Positions 7,137 through 15,537 of a DNA stretch of 64,000 nucleotides are shown in pieces; positions within the stretch are counted from its first letter, which is position 1; every line of letters starts with the position of its first letter. This DNA is from Longimicrobium sp. (GTDB lineage: Bacteria > Gemmatimonadota > Gemmatimonadetes > Longimicrobiales > Longimicrobiaceae). A program made the position numbers and the translations under genes. Below the pieces are notes generated by a model. It did not search any database and was not told the DNA's origin. It was given only the letters and a program-made list of their open reading frames with translations. The stretch covers positions 17,364 to 81,363 of the forward strand of contig NZ_DATIND010000116.1 in the NCBI RefSeq assembly GCF_035474595.1. Reading direction: 5' to 3'.

Positions 7137-9047
7137 TCAGGGCCGGCTTCCTCCGGCGGCAGATCGTGGAGTCGATCCGCCCTCAAGGTTCGCCCCGGTA
7201 CCGCCGCGGACGTCGAAGTCGGCCCAGATCGTATATGTCCGGGAGATCCGGACGCTGTCACCCGCGTTGTTGTACATCTGCCAGTGAACGCGATAATGAC
7301 CCGGTATTGACGGCCCTCTGAAGGGAGCACGGAAGGTGTACGTCCCCTGTGGAGGTACCGGCCGGCCCGTGACGGCTTGCGGAAGCGAACGGTTGGCAAA
7401 CTCCGGATCGGATCGCACACCCGTCAGGCGGAGTGCGCCCTTCGGCCAGGTGCAGTCGCCTCGGTTCAGCAGCGTCCACTCCTTCGGGATCCACGCGCCC
7501 GGCGACACCGTGGAACCGTCCACGACGGATTCGGTGTTCATGAACGTCACCACCTCTTCCCCGGGCGCGCACTCGGCTGCGGATGCACGGATTTCACCCT
7601 CCCGCGACACGATCAGCCGAATGTCCACACCCGGCTCGTCCGAGACACGCACCACGCCACCGTCCGGGCCGGTCAGCTCCCACGCTTCGAGGTACGAGCC
7701 ATCCGGACCGGGCGCCTGCATCGAGACGTGGAAAGCATATCCGAACGACGGCAGCACGGGCTCCTCCACACGAATGACAGACAAAGTGCTGTCGCTCAGC
7801 CTGGGACCGCTGGCGCTGCGGAAGCGCAGCGCCACCGACGAATCCCAGACGCATTCTCCCCGGTTCGCGATCGACCAGCTCACCGGGATACGTTCTCCGG
7901 GACGGACCCGCGTATCGCGCCGCGGATGACTCTGTGCCAGCAGTTCGGCCACAACCTCACCTGCGCGACACACCGGCAGCCGGGGTGGGAGCACCTGGAA
8001 ACGCACGTGCAGCGCCGCGCCCTCCGCAATGCTCACGGGTTTCGCGAACCCGTCCTGAAGCACCCAGTCTTCGCCGTAACGGCCCGCCGGCTTGGGCCCG
8101 CGTAGGCCGATCCCCACCTCCGCCACGCCTCCCGGCTGCACCACGTGGCCAATTCGAGCCGCGATATTCGAGCTGAGCTGCGCCGGGCCGAAGGCGCGGA
8201 CGCGGACCACCCGTGCCCCCGCGCCCCAGGCGCAGGTGCCTACGTTCCTCAGGTACCAGGTGGGTGTGTACCGCTCGCCCGTGCGTATCGCCAGGTTCGC
8301 CTCTGCCGGATAGGTCTGCCGCACCAGTTGGGCGCGCGCCTCGCCGGGCCGGCAGGTAGAGGCCGCGCCCGGCGTTCCTGGCCCCGTCAGCAGCATGATT
8401 CCCACTCCGCAGGCGGCCAACGCCATCCCCAGCCGAGGGATTCGGGCGCTTACCCGGGCCTGTTTCGCCCGGCTGGTCCACTCCTCGTCCCCCGTCCATC
8501 CGGGCAGCGACTCGCGGCCCTTCCGTGCGAGCTCGCGTACCCGGCTCCAGTCCCTTGTGGATGACGCGGCGGCGAGGTGCTCCTCCAGCCCCCGCTGCAA
8601 CCCGGTGGAGAAGCCGGCGCGACGCTCCTCCATCCAGGCGAGAAAGCTCTCGGCACCTTCGCCGAGCCGGAACTCAAAGCCATCGAGGAACGGCGCCCGG
8701 TGCGCCTCCAGTGCGCGGCTGAATGCCGCCGAGTCACCCACAGCAGCGTCCGCCAACACCGCGTCGGCGTCGCACGCGAGGTCTCCTGCCAGCATCACCG
8801 GATCGGCGCCGGGCGGAATTGCCCCTTCCGGGAGCGAACGCCGGAGCGCCGAGATGGCGGTGTTGACGGAATTGTTCCGGCCGATCGAGATGTTGGACCA
8901 CAGCAGCCGCCCGAGTGCGCCCCGCGTGTGCGCACGGGCCGTGACTCGCAGGTAGACGAGGAGCGCGAGTTCCTTCGCGTTCAGGCGGACATCGCCGTGC
9001 TCGCCGCGGAGGGCGGGGGTGCCGAAGGTGTGCAGGAACAGAGGCAT
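7137..9047 (-). CDS. Membrane-anchored winged-helix regulator with three NBR1-like Ig domains
   Basis: 636-residue protein with an unusual layout. Residues 1-95 (FGTPALRGEHGDVRLNAKELALLVYL, then SVNTAISALRRSL) resemble the OmpR/SARP-type winged helix found before BTAD domains. A helical stretch follows to about residue 200. One hydrophobic segment lies at about 204-221 (LGMALAACGVGIMLL). The rest holds three repeats with the NBR1 'four-tryptophan' pattern W-x3-N-x-G-x-C-x-W: at W264/W274, W391/W401 and about 522-532 (EWTLLNRGDCTW). The topology would put the DNA-binding part inside and the Ig-like domains outside. It may sense an envelope ligand and regulate directly; the next gene, the lectin/CHAP lipoprotein, starts 317 bp away on the opposite strand and is the obvious candidate target. 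Function is inferred from domains only. Confidence 0.7.
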   Translation of the reverse strand: MPLFLHTFGTPALRGEHGDVRLNAKELALLVYLRVTARAHTRGALGRLLWSNISIGRNNSVNTAISALRRSLPEGAIPPGADPVMLAGDLACDADAVLADAAVGDSAAFSRALEAHRAPFLDGFEFRLGEGAESFLAWMEERRAGFSTGLQRGLEEHLAAASSTRDWSRVRELARKGRESLPGWTGDEEWTSRAKQARVSARIPRLGMALAACGVGIMLLTGPGTPGAASTCRPGEARAQLVRQTYPAEANLAIRTGERYTPTWYLRNVGTCAWGAGARVVRVRAFGPAQLSSNIAARIGHVVQPGGVAEVGIGLRGPKPAGRYGEDWVLQDGFAKPVSIAEGAALHVRFQVLPPRLPVCRAGEVVAELLAQSHPRRDTRVRPGERIPVSWSIANRGECVWDSSVALRFRSASGPRLSDSTLSVIRVEEPVLPSFGYAFHVSMQAPGPDGSYLEAWELTGPDGGVVRVSDEPGVDIRLIVSREGEIRASAAECAPGEEVVTFMNTESVVDGSTVSPGAWIPKEWTLLNRGDCTWPKGALRLTGVRSDPEFANRSLPQAVTGRPVPPQGTYTFRAPFRGPSIPGHYRVHWQMYNNAGDSVRISRTYTIWADFDVRGGTGANLEGGSTPRSAAGGSRP

Positions 9048-9364
9048 CGCACTTCAGGAGGGCGCGCGGAACGGATGATTCGGCTTCTTTAGAGACGCTT
9101 TAGACCCCCGCCCATTCCCACGCACGACCGCCCTGGCAATCCTTGTCGCGCCTGTAAATGAGGCAACCCGCCGCCCGAACCGCCACCGTCAAGCCCGGTC
9201 GGCGACAATCTTCGGACACAATCTATCGAGAAACGCCGGCGAGTGGAACGTGTGACGGCGGCGGACCTGGAAAGGAGGTGAAGCGGACCCGCACGTGGGG
9301 ATTGTCGGGAGCACCGGCTTCCGATCCATGTCACGTACGCCATCCTGAACTGGAGGAACTCCCG

Positions 9365-10741
9365 ATGCGCAATTTCGACGCACACCCACCCCGCTCCTCG
9401 GAGTCCACTGCCGTCCCGGTTGCCGCTTCCACGTCCACGGGCGAGCGCCGATGGGCGCAGTTCGTCCTCCTCGCGCTTGCCCTCCTTGTCCTGGGCGGTT
9501 GCGGCGAATCCGGCTCGCCGCTCGGACCCGTCCGCGGTCCGGCGTCCGCCCCGGGCGCCGACGCGGTGCCGCCGTCCGGGTGCGGCCGCCTGCTCCCGGG
9601 CGAGTCGCTGCAGCAGGAACAGTTCGCCGTGTCGTGCAACGGCGTGGCGGAGCTCATTCTCCAGACGGATCAGACGCTGGTGATGTACGACTCCGCGGGT
9701 GCCTCGTGGAACGCGCCGAATACCGGCGCCCAGGGAACGGCGTTCGTCCAGATGCAGGGCGACGGCAACCTGGTCGCGTACGATGCGGCGCTGCATCCGC
9801 TCTGGGCGACCGGCACCGCGGGGCACCCGAACGCATGGCTCGCGGTCCAGAACGACTGCAACCTGGTGATCTACGCCGGACCGTTCCCGCAGGGCGGCGC
9901 CGTGCTCTGGACGAGCAACACCTCGTGCCGGGCGCCTCGGCCCGCCGCGGGCCGGATGCTGCCGGGCGACCGCCTCTCGCGCACGGTGGAGGTCAGGTCC
10001 GTTGCCGGCAATGCCACGCTGGCGGTTCAGGGCGATGGAAACGTCGTGCTCTACGGCTGGCAGGTCCCGCTCTGGACGGCCCCCAACACGGTGAACCACG
10101 GGACCAGCCTCCTGATGATGCAGGGAGACGGGAATCTCGTGGCGTCGGACGGCAACGGGGTGGCGTTGTGGACCTCCGGCACCGGCGGGCACCCCGGCGC
10201 CTGGCTCGCCATCCAGGACGATTGCAACCTCGTGATCTACGCGGGACCATATCCCCAGACGAACGGCGTGCTATGGGCATCGGGCGCCGTATGCGCGCCC
10301 AACCGCCCGATTGGGGACGACTACCCTCGCTCATGGATCATCGGCCCACCCTGCACGACCGGCGGAGACACATACAACTTCGTGAAGTCGAACTGCACTT
10401 CGTTCGCGGCCTGGCGTCTCGAACGGGATGGCAAGCGGATCAGCAACTTCGACGGTAACGTACCCTCGTACGTCTGCTCGAACGGCCAGCCGAAGACGAG
10501 ATGGTCCGACGCCACCTGCTGGGATGAAGCGGCACGCAGGCTGGGCCTGCGCGTGGACAAGTCGCCGGAGATCGGGGCAATCGCGCAGTGGAACGGAACG
10601 ACAGGTCACGTCGCCTACGTCTCGGCCCGGTTCCTGGACACCGGCGAGATCCTGGTCGAGGAATACAACTACTCCACCGGCTGCCGCTACGGGCGCCGCC
10701 GCATTCCCGCCGTGGCCGTGGAGAACTACATCCACTTCTGA
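9365..10741 (+). CDS. Lipoprotein with two B-lectin repeats and a C-terminal CHAP amidase domain
   Basis: 458 residues. The signal peptide ends in a lipobox (LVLGGC), so it is lipid-anchored. Residues about 60-185 and 200-310 form two bulb-lectin (GNA-like) units with the sugar-binding motif QxDxNxVxY in variants QGDGNLVAY, QNDCNLVIY, QGDGNVVLY and QDDCNLVIY. The C-terminal 110 residues form a CHAP-type cysteine peptidase/amidase domain with C344 (SNCTSFAAW) and H415 (TTGHVAYVSA), predicted to cut peptidoglycan peptides. A GGAGG ribosome site sits 10 bp before this ATG; a longer in-frame start is not supported. The lectin plus CHAP combination suggests a cell-wall or glycan-targeted hydrolase, possibly predatory or remodelling. 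The 317-bp upstream gap shows no clear promoter. Confidence 0.8.
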   Translation: MRNFDAHPPRSSESTAVPVAASTSTGERRWAQFVLLALALLVLGGCGESGSPLGPVRGPASAPGADAVPPSGCGRLLPGESLQQEQFAVSCNGVAELILQTDQTLVMYDSAGASWNAPNTGAQGTAFVQMQGDGNLVAYDAALHPLWATGTAGHPNAWLAVQNDCNLVIYAGPFPQGGAVLWTSNTSCRAPRPAAGRMLPGDRLSRTVEVRSVAGNATLAVQGDGNVVLYGWQVPLWTAPNTVNHGTSLLMMQGDGNLVASDGNGVALWTSGTGGHPGAWLAIQDDCNLVIYAGPYPQTNGVLWASGAVCAPNRPIGDDYPRSWIIGPPCTTGGDTYNFVKSNCTSFAAWRLERDGKRISNFDGNVPSYVCSNGQPKTRWSDATCWDEAARRLGLRVDKSPEIGAIAQWNGTTGHVAYVSARFLDTGEILVEEYNYSTGCRYGRRRIPAVAVENYIHF

Positions 10742-10814
10742 CGCGCATCGCCTCACCGGCCTTGCGAGACAGGTGGGGACCGGTGGTGTCGGTGACCACG
10801 ACCGGAGAACGGAG

Positions 10815-10852
10815 GTGAGGCCCCTGCATCGCCGTGCGATGCAGGGCCTCAC
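10815..10852. terminator. Hairpin of the GGCCCTGCATCG family, between convergent genes
   Basis: Arms gtgaggcccctgcatcg and cgatgcagggcctcac with a 5-base loop and one bulged C, lying between the converging lectin/CHAP and asnB genes. The same stem core occurs at 12951-12983 and 54935-54967 beside the two tRNA-Pro copies, so it is a recurrent terminator-type element in this genome. There is no long T-tract on either side. Confidence 0.6.
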
Positions 10853-10918
10853 TTCCTACACACCGGGGGCCCCGCTTCTCGAACGTGGAGAAGAGGATCA
10901 CGCGGCCACCGCTTTCCA

Positions 10919-12583
10919 TCAGTACGCGTGCTGGTGGATGCCGCGGACGGCGCGGCCGGACGGGTCCGTGACCGCCGCGAGCGAGGCGTCCCACGCCAGC
11001 GCCTCGGGAGTGCTGCAGGCCACCGACGGGCCCGCGGGGACGCACGCCGCGGCCGAGTCCAGCGCGAAGTGCTCGGCGAAGAGCGAGCGGTAGAGATACG
11101 CCTCCTTGGTGGCCGGCGTGCCGATCGGGAAGCGGTAGCGGGCAACGGCAAGCTCGCGGTCGCTCACCTCGCCCTCGGCGTGCGCGCGGAGCGCATCGAT
11201 CCAGCCGTAGCCCACTCCGTCCGAGAACTGCTCCTTCTGCCGCCAGACGATGGAATCCGGGAGCGCATCCGCGAAGGCCTCGCGCAGGATGTGCTTCTCC
11301 ATCTTCCCGCCACCGGCCATCTTCGCCGCCGGATCGATCCCCATCGCCACGTCCAGGAAGTCGCGGTCCAGGAAGGGGACGCGCGCCTCCACGCCCCACG
11401 CGGCCATCGCCTTGTTGGCGCGCAGGCAGTCGAAGCGGTGCAGCCGGTCCAGCTTGCGCACCGTCTCGTCGTGGAAGCTCCGCGCGTCGGGCGCGCGGTG
11501 GAAGTACAGGTATCCCCCGAAGATCTCGTCCGAGCCCTCGCCCGAGAGCACCATCTTCACCCCCATCGCCCGGATGCGCCGCGCCATCAGGTACATGGGC
11601 GTGGCCGCGCGGATGGTGGTCACGTCGAAGGTTTCCAGGTGGTAGACCACGTCGGAGAGCGCGTCGATCCCCTCCTGCGCGGTGAAGTGGAACTCGTGGT
11701 GCACCAGCTCCAGGTGCGCGGCCACCTGGCGCGCGGCGGCCAGGTCGGGCGCGCCCTCCAGCCCGATGGCGAAGGAGTGCAGCCGCGGCCACCACGCGCC
11801 GCTCTTCCCCTCGTCCTCCACCCGCCGCGCCGCGAACCGCGCCGCGCACGCCGCGATCACCGACGAGTCCAGCCCGCCGGAAAGGAGCACTCCGTACGGC
11901 ACGTCGCTCATCAGCTGCCGCCGCACGGCCGACCGCAGCGCCGAGCGCACCGCGGTGGCATCGGCGGGCGCGCCGCGGACCGCGTCGTAGTCGCGCCAGG
12001 CGCGGTGGTACCAGCGCCGCGGCTCGGCGTCGCCACTCTCCCACAGGTGCCCAGGCGGGAACTCGGCCACCTCGCGGCAGACGGGGACCAGCGCCTTCAT
12101 CTCCGACGCCACGTACAGGTTCCCCTCCTCGTCGCGCCCGGTGTAGAGCGGCACGATTCCCATGTGGTCGCGGGCGATGAGCCACCGGTCGCGCTCCGCG
12201 TCGTACAGCACGAAGGCGAAGATGCCGTTCAGCTCGCCCAGGAAGTCCGCGCCGCGCTCGCGATGGAGCGCCAGGATCACCTCGCAGTCCGAGTCGGTGG
12301 CGAACGCGAACGGCTGGCGCAGCGACGCGCGCAGCTCGCGGTGGTTGTAGATCTCGCCGTTCACCGCCAGCACCAGCGTGCCGGTGGAGTCGCGCAGCGG
12401 CTGCGCGCCGTGCAGCACGTCCACGATCGCCAGCCGCTCGTGCGCCAGGATCGCGCGGTCGCAGGCGTACACGCCGGACCAGTCGGGGCCGCGGTGGCGC
12501 TGCAGCGCGGACAGGCGCAGCGCGCGGGCACGCAGCGGCGCCGCGGGCCCGTGGATGTCGAGGATGCCGAGGATGGAGCACAT
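10919..12583 (-). CDS. asnB: Asparagine synthetase (glutamine-hydrolysing), class B
   Basis: Makes asparagine from aspartate, glutamine and ATP. It has 554 residues, the normal AsnB length. The N-terminal glutaminase domain starts MCSILGI with the nucleophile Cys2 and has HRGPDWSG and LAVNGEIYNH. The synthetase domain has the PP-loop SGGLDSSV and SGEGSDEIFGGY. A GGAGGT ribosome site lies 7 bp before the ATG. It is a single gene on the minus strand. Its 5' region contains a terminator-like hairpin (12653-12679) on the same strand. It belongs to the chromosomal flank rather than the island. Confidence 0.95.
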   Translation of the reverse strand: MCSILGILDIHGPAAPLRARALRLSALQRHRGPDWSGVYACDRAILAHERLAIVDVLHGAQPLRDSTGTLVLAVNGEIYNHRELRASLRQPFAFATDSDCEVILALHRERGADFLGELNGIFAFVLYDAERDRWLIARDHMGIVPLYTGRDEEGNLYVASEMKALVPVCREVAEFPPGHLWESGDAEPRRWYHRAWRDYDAVRGAPADATAVRSALRSAVRRQLMSDVPYGVLLSGGLDSSVIAACAARFAARRVEDEGKSGAWWPRLHSFAIGLEGAPDLAAARQVAAHLELVHHEFHFTAQEGIDALSDVVYHLETFDVTTIRAATPMYLMARRIRAMGVKMVLSGEGSDEIFGGYLYFHRAPDARSFHDETVRKLDRLHRFDCLRANKAMAAWGVEARVPFLDRDFLDVAMGIDPAAKMAGGGKMEKHILREAFADALPDSIVWRQKEQFSDGVGYGWIDALRAHAEGEVSDRELAVARYRFPIGTPATKEAYLYRSLFAEHFALDSAAACVPAGPSVACSTPEALAWDASLAAVTDPSGRAVRGIHQHAY

Positions 12584-12652
12584 GCGAGCTACCTCCGGTC
12601 GTCGGGTGGGTGGGTCGCGGATCCGGAGGTCGAGGGGAGATGAAAAACGAAA

Positions 12653-12679
12653 GCGGCTCCTCGATCTCCGAGGAGCCGC
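12653..12679 (-). terminator. Terminator-like hairpin in the asnB upstream region
   Basis: On the minus strand gcggctcctcg, a short loop and cgaggagccgc form a strong stem followed by tttcgttttt, the form of a rho-independent terminator. It ends about 70 bp upstream of the asnB start and on the same strand, so it could be an attenuator in the asnB leader or the terminator of whatever was once upstream. No leader peptide is obvious. The 12684-12950 stretch shows no gene I can support. Confidence 0.55.
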
Positions 12680-12950
12680 CTGGTGGCCCTGCAGCGTGCG
12701 TTCGTCCGCCTACGACAATGCGCGCCCGGTCCCGCGGCTCCTGGAGGAGTCGGGATTGAGGCGATTGTTCAGGTTGCGGAAGATCGCGCGCATCGGGAAA
12801 GCCACGGTTGCAGGTGCCGGCCGCGCGCCGGCGTCTTTCGGAAGATCATCACGAAGCCGCGAGTCTGTCAACGGGGGCGGCGGCACCGCTCCGGGCTTCG
12901 TGGGAGATTCGAAAAGGTTCATCGCAGAGCTCGCTGCACTCGTACGCGAA

Positions 12951-12983
12951 AAGGCCCTGCATCGCAAGTCGATGCAGGGCCTT
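12951..12983 (-). terminator. tRNA-Pro terminator hairpin, left copy
   Basis: Perfect 14-bp stem (aaggccctgcatcg with cgatgcagggcctt) followed on the minus strand by a run of T. It lies just 3' of the partial tRNA-Pro at 12996-13042 and matches the hairpin 3' of the intact tRNA at 54935-54967. In the pre-insertion chromosome it would have been the tRNA-Pro terminator. Confidence 0.7.
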
Positions 12984-12994
12984 CGCTTATTCTG

Positions 12995-13042
12995 GTCGGG
13001 ACGGCCGGATTTGAACCGGCGACCCCCTGAACCCCATTCAGG
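12995..13042. repeat. Left attachment site: 48-bp direct repeat of tRNA-Pro 3' part
   Basis: Identical over 48 bp to 54979-55026, same orientation, 41,984 bp apart. It covers the 3' part of a minus-strand tRNA-Pro(GGG): discriminator base, acceptor 3' strand, T arm, variable loop and the whole anticodon arm. Beyond 13042 it diverges after one mismatch and gcg, so the D arm and acceptor 5' strand are missing. This is the classical duplicated att core of an element integrated into the 3' end of a tRNA gene. Confidence 0.85.
12996..13042 (-). pseudogene. Partial tRNA-Pro (3' part only)
   Basis: The minus-strand sequence reads anticodon arm CCTGA-ATGGGGT-TCAGG, variable loop, T arm with GGTTCAAATCC, and CGTCCCGA at the 3' end. 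No matching D arm or 5' acceptor strand follows. It cannot fold as a tRNA and is the relic left at the far end of the island. Confidence 0.85.
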
Positions 13043-13260
13043 CGCGTTCCGGCACGAAGTTCGGCAAGCTGTTGGGAACCATCGATGTTCCGGAAGAGCC
13101 CTGCCGGTGTCATCGAGGAATCTGCCGGGTTCCGCCGGAAGCGCATGCCCAGAATTATACCCAGCTTGGAGCCTCCCTGACTGATCATCAGGAAGCGTCT
13201 CCGGGGCAAGCGCCGTCGGACCCGGAACCGAGCGCCACGACTCCAGCAGGGAGCGCGGAG

Positions 13261-13515
13261 GTCCAGGAATTCGAGCAGCAGCTGGCTCTCCTGGCCGATG
13301 CATTGCTCGCCCGCGGGCGGGCGCCCGACGCCGTGGCGCTGCGCACGCTGGAGACCGAGATCGAGCCGCGCTCCGTGGACGGCCATGCGGGGCTGGGACT
13401 GGCGCTGGTGCGGGCGGGCAGGATTTCCGAAGCCCGCGCCGCCTTCCGCCGCGCGCTGGAGCTGGACCGCTACGACACCCGCGCGATGGAGTGGCTACGC
13501 CGCCCGGGAGGCTGA
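13261..13515 (+). pseudogene. TPR-like C-terminal gene fragment
   Basis: The last 85 codons of this open frame read like tetratricopeptide repeats: LALLADALLARGRAPDAV, then DGHAGLGLALVRAGRISEARAAFRRALELD, ending MEWLRRPGG. Upstream codons back to 13072 look non-coding and merge into the att region, so the gene seems 5'-truncated at the island edge. No start or ribosome site is evident. What protein it came from cannot be said. Confidence 0.45.
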
Positions 13516-13767
13516 GCCGGGACGCCCGCCCGTCATAACTGGCCGGAGGAATTCCACGGCAGGCGGCGACGCGCGGAGTGTCCCGCCTGTGGAACGATTC
13601 GCGTCGACGAGCGGGCACATCAGGATCAAGATCATCTTGCGACAGTCGCCTTCGCAGCGCGATGATGCGTGGCATGTCTCGCGGGTCGCTCCGGTCCCAC
13701 AGTCTCGCGGCGGGGCGTGAGCCGGGCACTCGAACGAAGATGCAGTCGGCCCGTCTCCCCACGGCCG

Positions 13768-13893
13768 TCACATCTGCGCGCCGCCGTCGATCTCGATCAC
13801 CCGGCCGGTGAAGAACCCGCACTCCAGCACGAAGCGCAGCGCGAGCCAGACCTCGCCGGGGTCGCCGAAGCGCCCGAGCGGGATCGCGGCCAC
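13768..13893 (-). pseudogene. C-terminal remnant of a short-chain dehydrogenase
   Basis: Translates to about 41 residues resembling the FabG-type C-terminus: IPLGRFGDPGEVWLALRFVL, then FTGRVIEIDGGAQM and stop. The Rossmann and active-site parts are absent and the upstream codons are unrelated. With the TPR fragment and the att copy it marks the decayed left edge of the island. Nothing else is recognisable between 13516 and 13767 or between 13894 and 14021. Confidence 0.6.
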
Positions 13894-14021
13894 GGCTTTC
13901 CAATCGAGGACGCTGCTTCCTCCCCAGGTGTGAGACTTGCGGTTCCCGTGTCCCGCTACCTGGCCCATTCGACGCGCGGCCGCGGCGGAACGGCGAGCGT
14001 CCGGGCGTTCCGACGGAATCC

Positions 14022-15503
14022 TTGCAACCGGAACTTGCGGTTCCTAGCTTGGCGATGCTGTCGGCGTGGGAGAGCTCCTTGCCGGAAGCGCCTCCTCCTC
14101 CGTTTCCGCCGACGTCCTTCTACCCTCCGTTCCCCATGCTGCAGATCAGCGCAGAGCCGCGCGCGACGGAAAAACGCCGGAGTGAAGCCGCGGGGGCGCC
14201 GCGGCCGGATACGGCCCCGCCGGCGGCGGAGTTCGCACCCTCCGGGAAGCTGCTTCTCACCGGGCACCCCATCGCCGAAGCCCTGGAGACGTTCGGGACC
14301 CCGCTGTACCTGTACAGCGAGTCCGTGCTCCTGGACAACCTGCGGAGGATCACGGACGCGGTTACCTATCCGGACACAAAGTTCTACTTCGCCATGGTGA
14401 CGAACCGGGCTTGGCCCGTGCTCTGCCGCGCCGCCCGGTTCGGATGGCGTTTCCACTTCAACAGCCCCCTGGAGGCGGACGTACTGGCGTGTGCGCTCGA
14501 GCGCGGCGGGCTTTCGCGGGCGGAGATGGAGGCCTGCCTTGCCGAATCGGTGTTTTCGGGGGGGAGCATCTCACGGGAACAGATGATGGCGCTGGTGCGG
14601 CACGGGACGTACGTGCACCTGACCGCCTGCGACCAGATCCCTGCTTACGCCGGCGTAGCGGCCGCGACGGCGGGCGCGCCGCGGGCGGTTGGGCTGCGCG
14701 TGCAGTTCGACGACAACATGCAGCGGGCGCGGCAGGGCGTCTCCGTGTCCGAGATCCCGGAGACCCTGGCGCTCGCCCACGCCCACGGGCTGCGCATCAC
14801 CTCGATCCACATGTACCGGGGGACCGGGACCGCGTCGGCCGAGCGGTTCGCTGAGCCCTTCGCCCGGTTCGCGGAGATCGCGGAAGGCTTTCCCGACCTG
14901 CTGCACGTAGACATCGGAGGCGGGTTCGGGTACGACTACGAGACCCGGGGCGCCCGGTTCGACTGGCGCGCCCTGAACGCCTTCGTGGAGGGGCTGATGC
15001 GGCGGATCAACGCGCACTTCGGCCGTACCCTGACGCTGCGGCTCGAGATCGGCCGCTCCGCCGTGGCATCGGCCGGCGTCTTCGCGACGCGCGTGCTGTC
15101 CCGGAAGCCGGGTTTTTCGGAGCGCGAGGTCATCCTGGGCGTGGATGCGTCCTCCATGAGCGTGCGGGCCGCGGCGCCGGCCGTGGTGGGCAAGCGCCAC
15201 CACTACTTCCTGGAGCGGCAGCGGCCGGGCGCGGATCGCGACGATCTGTACACGCTGGTCGGGCCCACCACCTACACGAGCGACTACTTGGCGAAGCGGG
15301 TGCGGATCGCCGGATGCGGGGAGGCTGGGGTACAGCCGGGCGACACGCTCGTGTTTCTGGACTGCGGGGCGTACGGGGCCGTCACGCACAGCGAGTTCCT
15401 CACCACTCCCCGGCCGGCGGAGGCGATGATCACCGAAGACGGCGAGTTCCTGCCCATCACCCGCCGCGCGGGCGTCGAGCAGATTACCTCTCACTGGGCG
15501 TGA
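14022..15503 (+). CDS. Fold-type III (LysA/ODC-like) decarboxylase homologue lacking the PLP lysine
   Basis: 493 residues; the first 75 or so are proline/alanine-rich, so the true start may be the ATG at 14055 or 14136. The rest follows the diaminopimelate/ornithine decarboxylase fold: ALETFGTPLYLYSESVLLDN, DIGGGFGYDYETRG, the Glu-Gly-Arg segment as EIGRSAVASAG, and the C-terminal DCGAYGAVTHSEF. Two key residues are altered. The lysine that holds PLP (usually YAxKAN) is replaced: the sequence reads FYFAMVTNRAW. The catalytic CESGD is replaced by TYTSDYL. It may bind a ligand without PLP chemistry, or use another lysine. It opens the overlapping island operon, with the oxygenase gene 34 bp downstream. 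Confidence 0.75.
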   Translation: MQPELAVPSLAMLSAWESSLPEAPPPPFPPTSFYPPFPMLQISAEPRATEKRRSEAAGAPRPDTAPPAAEFAPSGKLLLTGHPIAEALETFGTPLYLYSESVLLDNLRRITDAVTYPDTKFYFAMVTNRAWPVLCRAARFGWRFHFNSPLEADVLACALERGGLSRAEMEACLAESVFSGGSISREQMMALVRHGTYVHLTACDQIPAYAGVAAATAGAPRAVGLRVQFDDNMQRARQGVSVSEIPETLALAHAHGLRITSIHMYRGTGTASAERFAEPFARFAEIAEGFPDLLHVDIGGGFGYDYETRGARFDWRALNAFVEGLMRRINAHFGRTLTLRLEIGRSAVASAGVFATRVLSRKPGFSEREVILGVDASSMSVRAAAPAVVGKRHHYFLERQRPGADRDDLYTLVGPTTYTSDYLAKRVRIAGCGEAGVQPGDTLVFLDCGAYGAVTHSEFLTTPRPAEAMITEDGEFLPITRRAGVEQITSHWA

Positions 15504-15537
15504 CGGTGCAGACCACGAACCGGAGCACACCGCGCCG

